In this document: positions 38,292-46,665 of the stretch, in pieces | Layout of the letters: each line of letters begins with the position of its first letter | Position numbering within the stretch: position 1 is the stretch's first letter | DNA from: a virus | DNA: 64,000 nt | IMG/VR virus record: IMGVR_UViG_3300042503_002394 | Location: 21,000 to 84,999 of that record | Strand: one strand, 5' to 3' | Made by a program: the position numbers and the translations under genes | The notes under the pieces: model-generated | The model's input: the letters and a program-made list of their open reading frames with translations, nothing else | Database searches by the model: none | Told to the model about the DNA's origin: nothing

Positions 38292-39174
38292 TTGAGTTAT
38301 CTTTTTCGATAACTTCATCAACTTGCTCTTCAGAATCTTGTTTGTTTATTTCGGAATCAGCTTCTATTTTTGCATTGTCTTCAATGAGATTTTCTGAAGA
38401 ATCACCAAACATTTCATTTATCGCTTTTTCAATATCCTCTTGTTTTTCTGCAATCTTATTGTACCATATACTTGCCGTTCTTACTAAAGTATTAAATGAT
38501 TGATCGAATATATTTTTTATTTTCAATAAAGATTGATCATCTATGTCTTCTATAGACTCACACAACTCAAGATAAAATCTTCTTTTTTGATCAAAACTAT
38601 CTCCTTGAAAAATTGGAAATAATTGTTTTTTAGAATCAACTTCTTCTTCGTAATAAGACAAATTAAAGACGAGCCATTCAATAAGCTTTTGCTCTGCCTT
38701 CGCATCTGCTGTTTGTGAAAACTGAGATCTCATTGATTGTTCGTGTTCAAAAATATCATTTTTTGTACTAACAAAAATTCCTTTTGCTTCTTGTAATTTT
38801 TCTTTTTGCTCTTCTGTTAAATCCGTTGATTCTCCAAAAAATTCAATTGTTCTAGAAGCCTCCATATTATCAATAATGGATTTTTGTAATTTTTCTATTG
38901 AAATTTTTGAAGAAAAACCTCCAATATCGCCCATTTTTTTATTTAACATAGCTTTAGTTAAAAAGCCAGAATTGATATATTCATTGAATTTTTGACCATA
39001 AAAAAACTCAGCCTCTTCTATTGTTGCCATTGAAGGTTTCACGAAAACAACTCGATTTGGAGTACACTCAATTACTTTTTTTGTTGATTCTACGCTACCA
39101 TCTTTAGTTTTTTTTATATATGGTATTGTTTTTTCTACTTTTCTTTCTATCTTAAAGCTGTAAATTTCTTTCAT
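38281..39174 (-). CDS. Candidate tail assembly chaperone, proximal part
   Basis: The 297-residue product starts MKEIYSFKIERKVEKTIPYI. Its N-terminal third is beta-type and resembles a small tail-associated domain. The rest is strongly helical and ends in an acidic, Glu/Asp-rich tail. It ends within the next ORF, which is in the +1 frame, and the pair precedes the tape measure gene. A helper role in tail assembly is inferred from position. Confidence 0.5.
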   Translation of the reverse strand: MKEIYSFKIERKVEKTIPYIKKTKDGSVESTKKVIECTPNRVVFVKPSMATIEEAEFFYGQKFNEYINSGFLTKAMLNKKMGDIGGFSSKISIEKLQKSIIDNMEASRTIEFFGESTDLTEEQKEKLQEAKGIFVSTKNDIFEHEQSMRSQFSQTADAKAEQKLIEWLVFNLSYYEEEVDSKKQLFPIFQGDSFDQKRRFYLELCESIEDIDDQSLLKIKNIFDQSFNTLVRTASIWYNKIAEKQEDIEKAINEMFGDSSENLIEDNAKIEADSEINKQDSEEQVDEVIEKDNSNEK

Positions 39175-39636
39175 TTATGAATTAGTTTTTAATACTATAT
39201 TATCTAAACTTATTAAATAATTTCCATTAAAATCATATAAGTAATAAAGATTTGAGTTTCTTAAGTCCTCAATTAAAACAGATGCTTGAGAGTCGTTTAT
39301 TTTATTAAATTCAATTGCATTGATTGGATAAAAAGCATTATATGGTATATTGTTTGAAACAAGGGTATTGTCATAATAATAACTTATCCTACCCTGATCT
39401 TCAAAAAAATACATTTTTATTGAAAATTGTTTTCCGCTATAATATCCTCCAAATAAATTATTATTTTTATCAAATAAATATCCACTATAGCCAGAAAAAC
39501 TAACAGATGGTAAAAATAAATTATCACCAGATCTATAACCTAAAGAAAATGAAAAACCTGATTCTGGTGAATTTATTGTAAGCCCTGCATCTATCGCAAA
39601 ACTTTCAAAAGTGCTTATATCTTTATAAACTTTCAT
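39175..39636 (-). CDS. Hypothetical structural protein
   Basis: The 153-residue product is beta-type and rich in Tyr, Gly and Asn (GYSGYLFDKNNNLFGGYYSG). It has the look of a small beta-sandwich virion protein. It lies between the second tail-tube-type gene and the chaperone-like pair, 9 bp after the upstream stop. The function is unknown. Confidence 0.6.
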   Translation of the reverse strand: MKVYKDISTFESFAIDAGLTINSPESGFSFSLGYRSGDNLFLPSVSFSGYSGYLFDKNNNLFGGYYSGKQFSIKMYFFEDQGRISYYYDNTLVSNNIPYNAFYPINAIEFNKINDSQASVLIEDLRNSNLYYLYDFNGNYLISLDNIVLKTNS

Positions 39637-39644
39637 AATATTTA

Positions 39645-40538
39645 TTATGTACTTGGCATTAATATCCTTGATATAGAATTTTTATTTAAACTAAATTCAT
39701 AATTAAAATCAATTGTTGCATTATCATCTAATTGTGAATTTTCGGATATGGAAGTAAGAGAACAACCGCTTACAATATATCTTAATATTGGATTACTTAA
39801 ATTTTGATTTAAATTTATTGTAAAGCTTCCTTTATTTAATATTATACTGGACAAATCTATTCCAGTGATTTGATTTTTCATAACAGAAAAATTTAATGTT
39901 CCATTTATTGGAAGCTCTGGATATCTAAATTGTGAAGAAGCGTTGCCAAGGATAGTTATTGCTTTTCTTTTTATTGGAACTTTTAATTCAAAAGATTGTA
40001 TATTAAAATTATTGCTAGAAATAGACTCTCCAAAATTACCTGAAACCATAATTCTATGAGGTCTAAACGCACAAGCAATATCATTATTTAAATTATTTCT
40101 AGTTAATCGTCCACCTGTATTATAACTTATATCGTTAGCTTCATATTCAACAGAACCAACAACAAAATTATCCAAAGAACCATTTATAGAATAAGATGTT
40201 AAATATGCACCGCTAACAATATTTTCTCCAGCAAAATTTCTGAAACTTAAATTAAAAGTTTCTGTTGATAGTAAACCAGATGTTTGAAATTGATAAAACG
40301 GATCGCAAACGAATCTATTTGCATTAATTGGTGAATTATTATCAATTAAAATAAAATCTAAACTTACATTAATTTTTTGATTTGGATTTAAAATTCTGTT
40401 AGTTACGCTATATGAACCTAAATCTTGAATTTCAGCAAAATCTTTTGTCTCATTAATTGAAAAAGATTGAACTCCAGTTAATCTTTGATTTTTTATAAAA
40501 ACTTCAGATTCACTTGAATGAATTCTATCTACGCGCAT
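39645..40538 (-). CDS. Tail tube-like protein, second copy
   Basis: The 297-residue product shares an organisation with the 403-residue protein encoded upstream: an N-terminal strand INETKDFAEIQDLGSYSVTN, and a C-terminal segment IQSFELKVPIKRKAITILGN that parallels IQSASIEVPLTRTPIERLGN of the neighbour. It is likely a minor tail tube or tube-terminating protein. It has its own GTG-TAATAT motif and follows a terminator hairpin, so it can be expressed separately from the major tube gene. Confidence 0.55.
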   Translation of the reverse strand: MRVDRIHSSESEVFIKNQRLTGVQSFSINETKDFAEIQDLGSYSVTNRILNPNQKINVSLDFILIDNNSPINANRFVCDPFYQFQTSGLLSTETFNLSFRNFAGENIVSGAYLTSYSINGSLDNFVVGSVEYEANDISYNTGGRLTRNNLNNDIACAFRPHRIMVSGNFGESISSNNFNIQSFELKVPIKRKAITILGNASSQFRYPELPINGTLNFSVMKNQITGIDLSSIILNKGSFTINLNQNLSNPILRYIVSGCSLTSISENSQLDDNATIDFNYEFSLNKNSISRILMPST

Positions 40539-40553
40539 ATAAGATATTACACA
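40539..40553 (-). promoter_or_regulatory. Late-type GTG-TAATAT promoter motif
   Basis: On the minus strand TGTG-TAATAT is followed by 5 bp and the ATG at 40538. It lies just downstream of the terminator hairpin, as expected for a new transcription unit. Confidence 0.45.
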
Positions 40554-40563
40554 TTATTGCAAA

Positions 40564-40603
40564 TAATAAAACCTTACCAGGCCAATCTAGTAAGGTTTTA
40601 TTA
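40564..40603 (-). terminator. Strong hairpin terminator after the tail tube gene
   Basis: A 14 bp perfect stem (40564-40577 with 40590-40603) with a 12-base loop is flanked by T-rich sequence on the minus strand. The stem is AT-rich at its base and symmetrical, so it could also act in the other direction. Confidence 0.75.
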
Positions 40604-40626
40604 AATTTTACATTAATTATGAGTCA

Positions 40627-41838
40627 TCAAGCTCCACTTATAAACAAAGGTCTATCAGCATCACTTCCAATAACATTAATTCCACTATAAGCTCCGCTCA
40701 TGAAAAGACCTTCTGTTCTAGAAAGCGCTCCAGCAATTTGAGCGGAAAATACCAAATCAACAGTTTCCGAGTCGTCTAATCCAATCGAAAAGTTTTGAGA
40801 ATCCAAAACAGCATTTTGTAAAATCCATCTCATTGCAGTATTTGCATTGTTGCAACGATCTTTAACATCAATTGTTATATTAGTCGAACCCCCAAACGCA
40901 CAACCTGTAAGAATTCCAGCGATATCTCCTTGAGCGTAATCTGTAACTAATCCATTGATTGAACAAGTTACATTAATTGGAAATTCAAGAGGCTTAGCAA
41001 ATGGTAATTCATTGCCCAATCTTTCAATTGGAGTTCTTGTAAGAGGCACTTCAATACTTGCGCTTTGAATATGCATACCACTTAATATAACACCACCAAG
41101 ATTAGTTACAGTGTTATTGCTAAATAAAACTGAAACGTCTCCAGGTTTTAAAACGTCTGATGCGTACGCATCTCCAGTACTTGGCGCAAGAAGAACGGCT
41201 CTGCCAGTATCTGCTATAGTAGCCAAAGATCTGTTTAAAGAAGGGTTTAAGATTCCAGAACTTCTTCCAGTAGTAAAGGCTACGTTAGAGCACTCGAATT
41301 CTACATCAGCTCTTGGTATTTCGCCAACTGCAAAATTAGCCGTATAGCTTGAAAGGGATGCGTTGCCAAAAGAAATAACGTCATGCAAACCTCTATTTCC
41401 ACTAAAGGTAACGGCATCAAATGCATCAACTCCATCTTGAGTTGTTAATACATAAAGATTTCTTTCTCTTTTTATAATATCTTCTGTTAATTGCCCAGAA
41501 ATAAATTGAGATGTTGGGACAGATGCTCCAGTCATTCCACGAATATTAAGTCCAAGATTATATTCATTTTCACCATTATTCAAATAATATCCTATGGAAC
41601 AAGTAGCGCCTATTTCTGACATTCGAACAGCACCGACTCTGTTTAATTGTCCAAATTCACGTATATCCATTCTAGATCCAGCTAAGTCAATATCAAAAGA
41701 AAAGGTATCGACTTTTGATAATTGAGTTGGGGCAAGTCCAGACATGGGTACAGAAGCACCTCCATATGTTGTTGCTAATAGACCTGTTGGTGAAACATAA
41801 ACGGCTTTGGTTTGTGATATTATTCTTGTGCGTGGCAT
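40627..41838 (-). CDS. Probable major tail tube protein
   Basis: The 403-residue product is Gly/Ser/Thr-rich and beta-type. It is flanked by its own motif upstream and a strong terminator downstream, as expected for a highly expressed structural gene. Its C-terminal IEVPLTRTPIERLGNELPFA region parallels the following gene product. No sheath-like protein is present nearby, so the tail is probably non-contractile. The assignment rests on position, composition and expression signals. Confidence 0.6.
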   Translation of the reverse strand: MPRTRIISQTKAVYVSPTGLLATTYGGASVPMSGLAPTQLSKVDTFSFDIDLAGSRMDIREFGQLNRVGAVRMSEIGATCSIGYYLNNGENEYNLGLNIRGMTGASVPTSQFISGQLTEDIIKRERNLYVLTTQDGVDAFDAVTFSGNRGLHDVISFGNASLSSYTANFAVGEIPRADVEFECSNVAFTTGRSSGILNPSLNRSLATIADTGRAVLLAPSTGDAYASDVLKPGDVSVLFSNNTVTNLGGVILSGMHIQSASIEVPLTRTPIERLGNELPFAKPLEFPINVTCSINGLVTDYAQGDIAGILTGCAFGGSTNITIDVKDRCNNANTAMRWILQNAVLDSQNFSIGLDDSETVDLVFSAQIAGALSRTEGLFMSGAYSGINVIGSDADRPLFISGA

Positions 41839-41865
41839 AATATTTTATTTTTTACTAATTACACA
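41839..41865 (-). promoter_or_regulatory. Late-type GTG-TAATTA motif before the tail tube gene
   Basis: On the minus strand TGTG-TAATTA lies 17 bp before the ATG, farther than the usual 5-6 bp, giving a short A-rich leader. Confidence 0.4.
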
Positions 41866-41868
41866 AAT

Positions 41869-42747
41869 TTAAATTCTTGGGAATCTATAAGTTGATAAAT
41901 CAAAATCTAAAAATCCAATTAAAAAGTTTTTATTTAAATTTTTTCTAACACTTTCTGAAATCACCTTCGATGCTGTTACATTAGTAATTAGTGATTTATT
42001 TTGCGAAATATTTGGTTGAATATTTTTTAAATTTATATATTGATATGGGAATGTTTTCGTTGAGAAGAAGGCTCCATATGGGAATTGTTCATATGGTATG
42101 TGAACAACCATACTTCTAACAGTATCTCTGAAAGCTGATAAGATAGCATCTAGCGTATAATTATCGCTAGTCAAAACTGTAACTCTAATCCTTGTTTGCG
42201 TATCTTCTTGCCCACCAAAACTAAATTCTTTATTTTCTGCAGATGCAAGAGAAATAAAACATGCTGGTAAAAAATAAGTTTTTTCGTCTAATTTTTCCGT
42301 TTTATTATAAAAATATGGTTTATTTTGACCCAATTCTAAAAAATCTCCATGTAATATAAGCTCCTCTTCATCTTCATTAGTAATATATGTATTTACTTCT
42401 TTTACAGTTGAATTAGACGTAATGGTTAAATTTTTTCCAGAAGCTTCAGGAAGAATTACTCTTCCATTTTCATAATCTATATAAATATTAGATAAATTAG
42501 TATCTCCAGTAACAAAATTAGAATTAATAAAAATACCTGAGTTAGGATTTTCAATAGAATGTTCCGCAACCAATTGTCTAAATTGACCTTGATATCCGAT
42601 ATATCCACTTGGAATATCATGAAAATCTATATACTTATAAGTATTATTTAAATTGGAATTATAAGCCTTGACTTTAGGACCAACTAAATGGTTTTCGAAC
42701 CATAAATAAAAACTTGATAAAATATTATGATCAAATTGTGTTATCAT
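41869..42747 (-). CDS. Head-tail region structural protein
   Basis: The 292-residue product has a mixed beta pattern with NYTLDAILSAFRDTVRSMVV near residue 205, a helix-plus-strand element seen in tail terminator or completion proteins. It is located between the neck genes and the tail tube gene, which supports a role as tail completion or terminator. It overlaps the upstream gene by 4 bp. Confidence 0.5.
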   Translation of the reverse strand: MITQFDHNILSSFYLWFENHLVGPKVKAYNSNLNNTYKYIDFHDIPSGYIGYQGQFRQLVAEHSIENPNSGIFINSNFVTGDTNLSNIYIDYENGRVILPEASGKNLTITSNSTVKEVNTYITNEDEEELILHGDFLELGQNKPYFYNKTEKLDEKTYFLPACFISLASAENKEFSFGGQEDTQTRIRVTVLTSDNYTLDAILSAFRDTVRSMVVHIPYEQFPYGAFFSTKTFPYQYINLKNIQPNISQNKSLITNVTASKVISESVRKNLNKNFLIGFLDFDLSTYRFPRI

Positions 42748-43370
42748 TTAATTTCACTAATTTTATTTTTAAAATCACTCAATATTTTAGATAAATATGG
42801 AGTATTTCTAAGCTTTACACTAGAAGTTCTTTTTTTAACTTGTATACCTGTTCCAGAGTTCGATTCATCAAATCCAACACTTGAATATAAATACCTACCT
42901 AATCCACTTATTCCCTTTTCTATTCCATCAACCCAGCTTCTGCCCGATAGCCATGGTATTGGTGATGCTGCGTAAATTTGTTCTTTTGTTGGCGCTTTTA
43001 TTGTAATTATAAATTTTCCATCACTGCCAGATTTCTTTACAGTTGTTGTTGTTGTTTTATTTATAATAGTGGAAATTATTTGTATTGGAGAATCTCCTGA
43101 AGAAAAACCAATAAATGAAAATAAATTTCCATAACCACCAAGAAGTCCACTTGAATTTGCGGAATTGGGTCCAGAACTTATTTCTTTTGTAACTGGATGT
43201 GATTCAAAGTCTTGAATCATTTTTTTATGAGCCTCTTGAACTTTTGGCTCTACATATTGTTGAATTAATGAACTCAATTCGTTTCCATTTTTTTCAACGA
43301 CTTCTCTCAATAATTGTTTTGCATTTATCTTAACAGCAAATTTTGACGAACTAATGAAATTAGTTTTCAC
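42744..43370 (-). CDS. Neck / head-tail joining protein, GTG start
   Basis: The 208-residue frame opens with GTG at 43370 inside the end of the upstream gene. No ATG occurs for the next 50 codons, so GTG is the likely start. The product has a helical N-terminal half and a Gly/Ser-rich middle, with the Thr-rich INKTTTTTVKK. Its placement is that of HK97 gp10-like joining proteins. Function is inferred from gene order only. Confidence 0.5.
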   Translation of the reverse strand: MKTNFISSSKFAVKINAKQLLREVVEKNGNELSSLIQQYVEPKVQEAHKKMIQDFESHPVTKEISSGPNSANSSGLLGGYGNLFSFIGFSSGDSPIQIISTIINKTTTTTVKKSGSDGKFIITIKAPTKEQIYAASPIPWLSGRSWVDGIEKGISGLGRYLYSSVGFDESNSGTGIQVKKRTSSVKLRNTPYLSKILSDFKNKISEIK

Positions 43371-43806
43371 GTTTTAAATATAATGTATAAAAATTTTGTG
43401 AAATTTGATCTTCAATTTTAAAATCAGAATCCAACACATATAGATTGTCGTCTATTTCAATTTTGGAGCAAATTTTTATCTTTTCGACAGCTTCTAGTTT
43501 AACTTTTATTCTAACTCTTCCCTCAGAAGCAATTAAATTTGTTTGAGCATTGAAATCTGAAATTGATTGATTTTGTGATGATGGATAATAAATTCTCGCC
43601 TTATATTGGTATTTTGTTAATACTTTATTCAACTGGCTATTAGATTGATTTTTTACTCTACCATATAAAGCGTTGTAATTTAAATTTATTGGCATAGATT
43701 GCACCTCTTCAACATAAACATAAATATCTCTAGCAAAGGTATCATGCATGTTATTTAATGCTTGATCAAAAGCGTTTTTTTGAGAAGGTGTTATGAATGA
43801 CGGCAT
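43360..43806 (-). CDS. Neck / head closure-like protein
   Basis: The 148-residue product has an N-terminal helix (SQKNAFDQALNNMHDTFARD) and a C-terminal strand series ending DSDFKIEDQISQNFYTLYLK, a pattern of head-closure or stopper proteins. It shares one base with the upstream stop. The role is inferred from gene order. Confidence 0.5.
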   Translation of the reverse strand: MPSFITPSQKNAFDQALNNMHDTFARDIYVYVEEVQSMPINLNYNALYGRVKNQSNSQLNKVLTKYQYKARIYYPSSQNQSISDFNAQTNLIASEGRVRIKVKLEAVEKIKICSKIEIDDNLYVLDSDFKIEDQISQNFYTLYLKREN

Positions 43807-44330
43807 TATAATGATCTCCTATAAGAATTGTCTCTATAGTAATCGAATCCATTAATTGGAACAGTACCGTCTATTCCAGCAACTTGGCCAGGTGAAGATT
43901 GATTCATATTGTATTGATAAAGAAGGTCTGATAGTTTTTTTTCTGCTTGTTTTACAAACGAAGAGAACTCGCTAGAAATACTCGCCTTGCTTTGTCTTTG
44001 GATTGTCGTGTCTCCTTCTTTAATCATTATCCAATCTCCAGCCGAGTCTGAAGATGTTGGATATACCAATGATCTTAAAACTTCTCTACTAGCCTTTTCG
44101 TAATAATGGATTTCATATAATGTAGAAAAAATATGAGATTCTTCTTTCGTCAGATTTCTTGGTTGAAAGCTTCCACTTTCATCTAAATAAAAATCTTGAT
44201 GAAGATACGTGTTTAATTCGCCAATATGAGCGTCAAGCCAACCAGAAATATATGAAATTGGGAAACGACTTGCGTCTTCTTTAAATTCATATTTAATTAT
44301 ACTATAAGCTAAATTACCAAGATCGTTCAT
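43806..44330 (-). CDS. Head-tail adaptor-like protein
   Basis: The 174-residue product is largely helical (NLAYSIIKYEFKED at the start; LTKEESHIFSTLYEIHYYEK mid-protein), similar in layout to the adaptor proteins that dock under the portal. It is the second of the neck genes after the capsid gene. The start ATG overlaps the upstream stop (TAATG). Confidence 0.5.
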   Translation of the reverse strand: MNDLGNLAYSIIKYEFKEDASRFPISYISGWLDAHIGELNTYLHQDFYLDESGSFQPRNLTKEESHIFSTLYEIHYYEKASREVLRSLVYPTSSDSAGDWIMIKEGDTTIQRQSKASISSEFSSFVKQAEKKLSDLLYQYNMNQSSPGQVAGIDGTVPINGFDYYRDNSYRRSL

Positions 44331-44764
44331 TAAATACCCTCTTTAAAGAGTCTTACAACAGATTCGTAATTTGGGGAACTTGGATCTATGACTGGTCGAG
44401 CAGCAACAGAAGATCCTATGTTGTGTTGTCTGATATAAATTTCCAAAGATCTTTTTAAATTTTTCTTTAATTCTATGTTGTTTCTTGCTGGTGGTATTCC
44501 AACTCTTATAGCTAAATTTTGAAGATCAGTTAATGTCATTGAATCTATTCTTTCAGCAAAAATTTCCTGATTTAATGTGCCGTAAGGATTAACGTCCTTA
44601 ACACCAAGCAATTCCTCTAAATCACGCAAATGTTGAATGTCCTGTTCTTTTCTACTCTTACCGTCAACAATGTCAAATTCTTCAAGATGAGTGGTGTCAA
44701 AATGTTTTTTTGGATCTTCGTTTTTAAATTGTGAGATTTTTTTATCGTATTCTTGTGGATTCAT
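44330..44764 (-). CDS. Hypothetical virion-region protein with a SAP-like segment
   Basis: The start at 44764 (MNPQEYDKK) lies downstream of the capsid terminator and is preferred to an extension through the terminator. The 144-residue product has MTLTDLQNLAIRVGIPPARN near residue 88, a helix-turn-helix reminiscent of SAP-type motifs. It is charged and helical. A TATAAT sequence abuts the ATG, so it may be transcribed from there. Confidence 0.5.
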   Translation of the reverse strand: MNPQEYDKKISQFKNEDPKKHFDTTHLEEFDIVDGKSRKEQDIQHLRDLEELLGVKDVNPYGTLNQEIFAERIDSMTLTDLQNLAIRVGIPPARNNIELKKNLKRSLEIYIRQHNIGSSVAARPVIDPSSPNYESVVRLFKEGI

Positions 44765-44795
44765 ATTATATAATAATATTTTTTTTAAAAAAATC

Positions 44796-44832
44796 AAAAA
44801 AAAAGAGCCACCCAATTAAGGGTGACTCTTTT
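44796..44832 (-). terminator. Rho-independent terminator after the capsid gene
   Basis: On the minus strand AAAAGAGTCACCC and GGGTGGCTCTTTT pair around a 6-base loop and are followed by a long T-tract. It ends the protease-decoration-capsid unit and is the clearest terminator in the window. Confidence 0.9.
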
Positions 44833-44845
44833 AATTTTTTTTACA

Positions 44846-45973
44846 TTAAACGTAAAGTCCGACAAGAGCGCGGTCATCAAGAACAACACGACCCTCTTCA
44901 AGACGGCCATAATAGCCAATCTTATTTTGACGAAGAGAGAATTGGTCGTCAACTGCAACCGTAAGTTCATTCGCACTACCTTCTTCAAGAAGAACTGGGC
45001 GAATAAGAGCGTCACGCGAACGATCAACGCCAATGAGAATTTCATCATCAGTTTGCGACCAATTAGCAAGGGTAACGCTATTAGATGCACGAACTGCATC
45101 AAAAATCCTATTGAAGCGTTGGTTGATACCCATTTCAAGCACTTCAATGATATTGATACCATAGAAGCTTGGAAGGCCAGCTGCACTGTAGAGTTGCTCA
45201 CGAAGAGTATCTGTAGCAGGAATAGATGTTGTGCCAGAAGTTGCTTGACGGGTATTTACTGGATTGTAAGCCATCGCACGAAGTTCTTGAACCATTTCTG
45301 GAGAAACAAGAAGATCTGTAACGCCAATCTTTGAACCTCCAACTGGAGTGCCAGCTGAGAAGGAAGCATTGATGCGCTTACTAAGAGTAATCAACCTATT
45401 GAAATCATTAAGTGTGAATTGATTAGCGGTAGTTGCTTCAATGATATGATTTCCTTTTGTCATACTGCCACCAGGGGCTGATTTCGTATTCCCGTTAACA
45501 AGCGCTGTCGCAAGAACATTAAACGCTGTTTTTTCTTGCTTAAGAAGAATTTCTTGAGCCATGCGAGTAAATGTCTTGCTAACAACATCAAGTCTGCTCT
45601 TACGGGCGTATTTACGATCAAATGCGTAAGCAGTATCGAGCGTATAAGTGCTGAACTTGAGTTCGTTGTGTGCAGGGAAGACTTGACTATATGGAAGTCC
45701 ACCAGCAACTTGCTGAGAATAAACCTGAATGTAATCTTCGTCTGTGATATCGTGAAATAGATCAAGAGGAAGAGAAGGATTATCGTCAGATTGGTAGGTG
45801 AATGTTGAGAATAAACTACCAACGGATTGAGCGTTGTTAATTACCTCACTAAGCACTGGACCAATAAGAGTTGCAACCGCAGCTTGAGCTTCGTAAGCCT
45901 CTTCACGATTATTGCTTGCCATAGCCTTAACTAATGCAAGTTGTTCGTCTGTTCTTTTAATTGTAATTTTCAT
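44846..45973 (-). CDS. Major capsid protein, HK97-type
   Basis: The 375-residue product follows the decoration and protease genes and precedes a strong terminator. It contains ATLIGPVLSEVINNAQSVGS near the start, ITDLLVSP-type and LVSPEMVQELRAMAYNP strands around residue 226, and a C-terminal RNKIGYYGRLEEG-like segment, consistent with an HK97-fold capsid subunit. Codon choice is more G+C-rich than in neighbouring genes, as often seen for highly expressed genes. Assignment to capsid rather than another virion protein also relies on gene order. Confidence 0.82.
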   Translation of the reverse strand: MKITIKRTDEQLALVKAMASNNREEAYEAQAAVATLIGPVLSEVINNAQSVGSLFSTFTYQSDDNPSLPLDLFHDITDEDYIQVYSQQVAGGLPYSQVFPAHNELKFSTYTLDTAYAFDRKYARKSRLDVVSKTFTRMAQEILLKQEKTAFNVLATALVNGNTKSAPGGSMTKGNHIIEATTANQFTLNDFNRLITLSKRINASFSAGTPVGGSKIGVTDLLVSPEMVQELRAMAYNPVNTRQATSGTTSIPATDTLREQLYSAAGLPSFYGINIIEVLEMGINQRFNRIFDAVRASNSVTLANWSQTDDEILIGVDRSRDALIRPVLLEEGSANELTVAVDDQFSLRQNKIGYYGRLEEGRVVLDDRALVGLYV

Positions 45974-45992
45974 TTTCGTGATTTATTAAGAG

Positions 45993-46634
45993 TTAGAGAT
46001 CAATTTTAACCATTGCGTAATAACCTGTAAACGCATCGACATCTTGCGCTGACTCGCGTGTTCCAGTTGCTAAAACAACTCCGACTTTATAGTTCGTATA
46101 AGCTTGCTTATCTGCAGTTTTGATACCTGTAAAAGCTCCGTCAACACTTGGAACAATCCAATCACCAACTGCTGGACGGTGTGCGCCACCAAGACCTGCA
46201 TTGGTAAATGCGGTTTGAGTGAACGTAAGAACTCCTTTAGTAAGGACTGGAACTGCCTCGCCAGAAAGTACGCACTGAAGCTCTTCTCTCTTCTGAGGAT
46301 AGTAAAGAAGATTTTGACCGTTTTCGTCAACTGCACGTACATCTCTAAGCATAATGCCAAGAGGAGCACCGCTAAAAAAGTCTCCTGTTGATACAACTTT
46401 GGATACTTTATAAGGAACCTCTGGATAAAGAGATGTTGAGTGAGCTAATGCATTTAAATACCCATAAGCATCGCCACGGGTAACATAGTTAACTGGATCT
46501 TGATCAAGGTTAGCGTTGCTGACTTTAACGAGTGATCCAGCCGCACCAGTTACTTCGTTTAATGAGTAGAAATTAACTACATCATTTTCGTTGTACTGGC
46601 GGAATGGTAATATTCTAGATAATGTATTTGCCAT
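45993..46634 (-). CDS. Capsid decoration / head-stabilising protein
   Basis: The 213-residue product is beta-rich and has no charged-helix regions. It lies directly between the protease-scaffold and capsid genes, the usual site of gpD-like decoration proteins. It contains FSGAPLGIMLRDVRAVDENG and GGAHRPAVGDWIVPS. Its codon use resembles that of the capsid gene, suggesting abundant expression. Confidence 0.6.
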   Translation of the reverse strand: MANTLSRILPFRQYNENDVVNFYSLNEVTGAAGSLVKVSNANLDQDPVNYVTRGDAYGYLNALAHSTSLYPEVPYKVSKVVSTGDFFSGAPLGIMLRDVRAVDENGQNLLYYPQKREELQCVLSGEAVPVLTKGVLTFTQTAFTNAGLGGAHRPAVGDWIVPSVDGAFTGIKTADKQAYTNYKVGVVLATGTRESAQDVDAFTGYYAMVKIDL

Positions 46635-46665
46635 AATATTTTGTTTTTAGATTATATTTTATATT

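Noticed and set aside
44822-46391. Plus-strand and alternative minus-strand frames of up to 170 codons across the capsid and decoration genes
   Set aside because: They are shadows of the highly expressed capsid and decoration genes, whose G/C-richer codons leave few stops in other frames.
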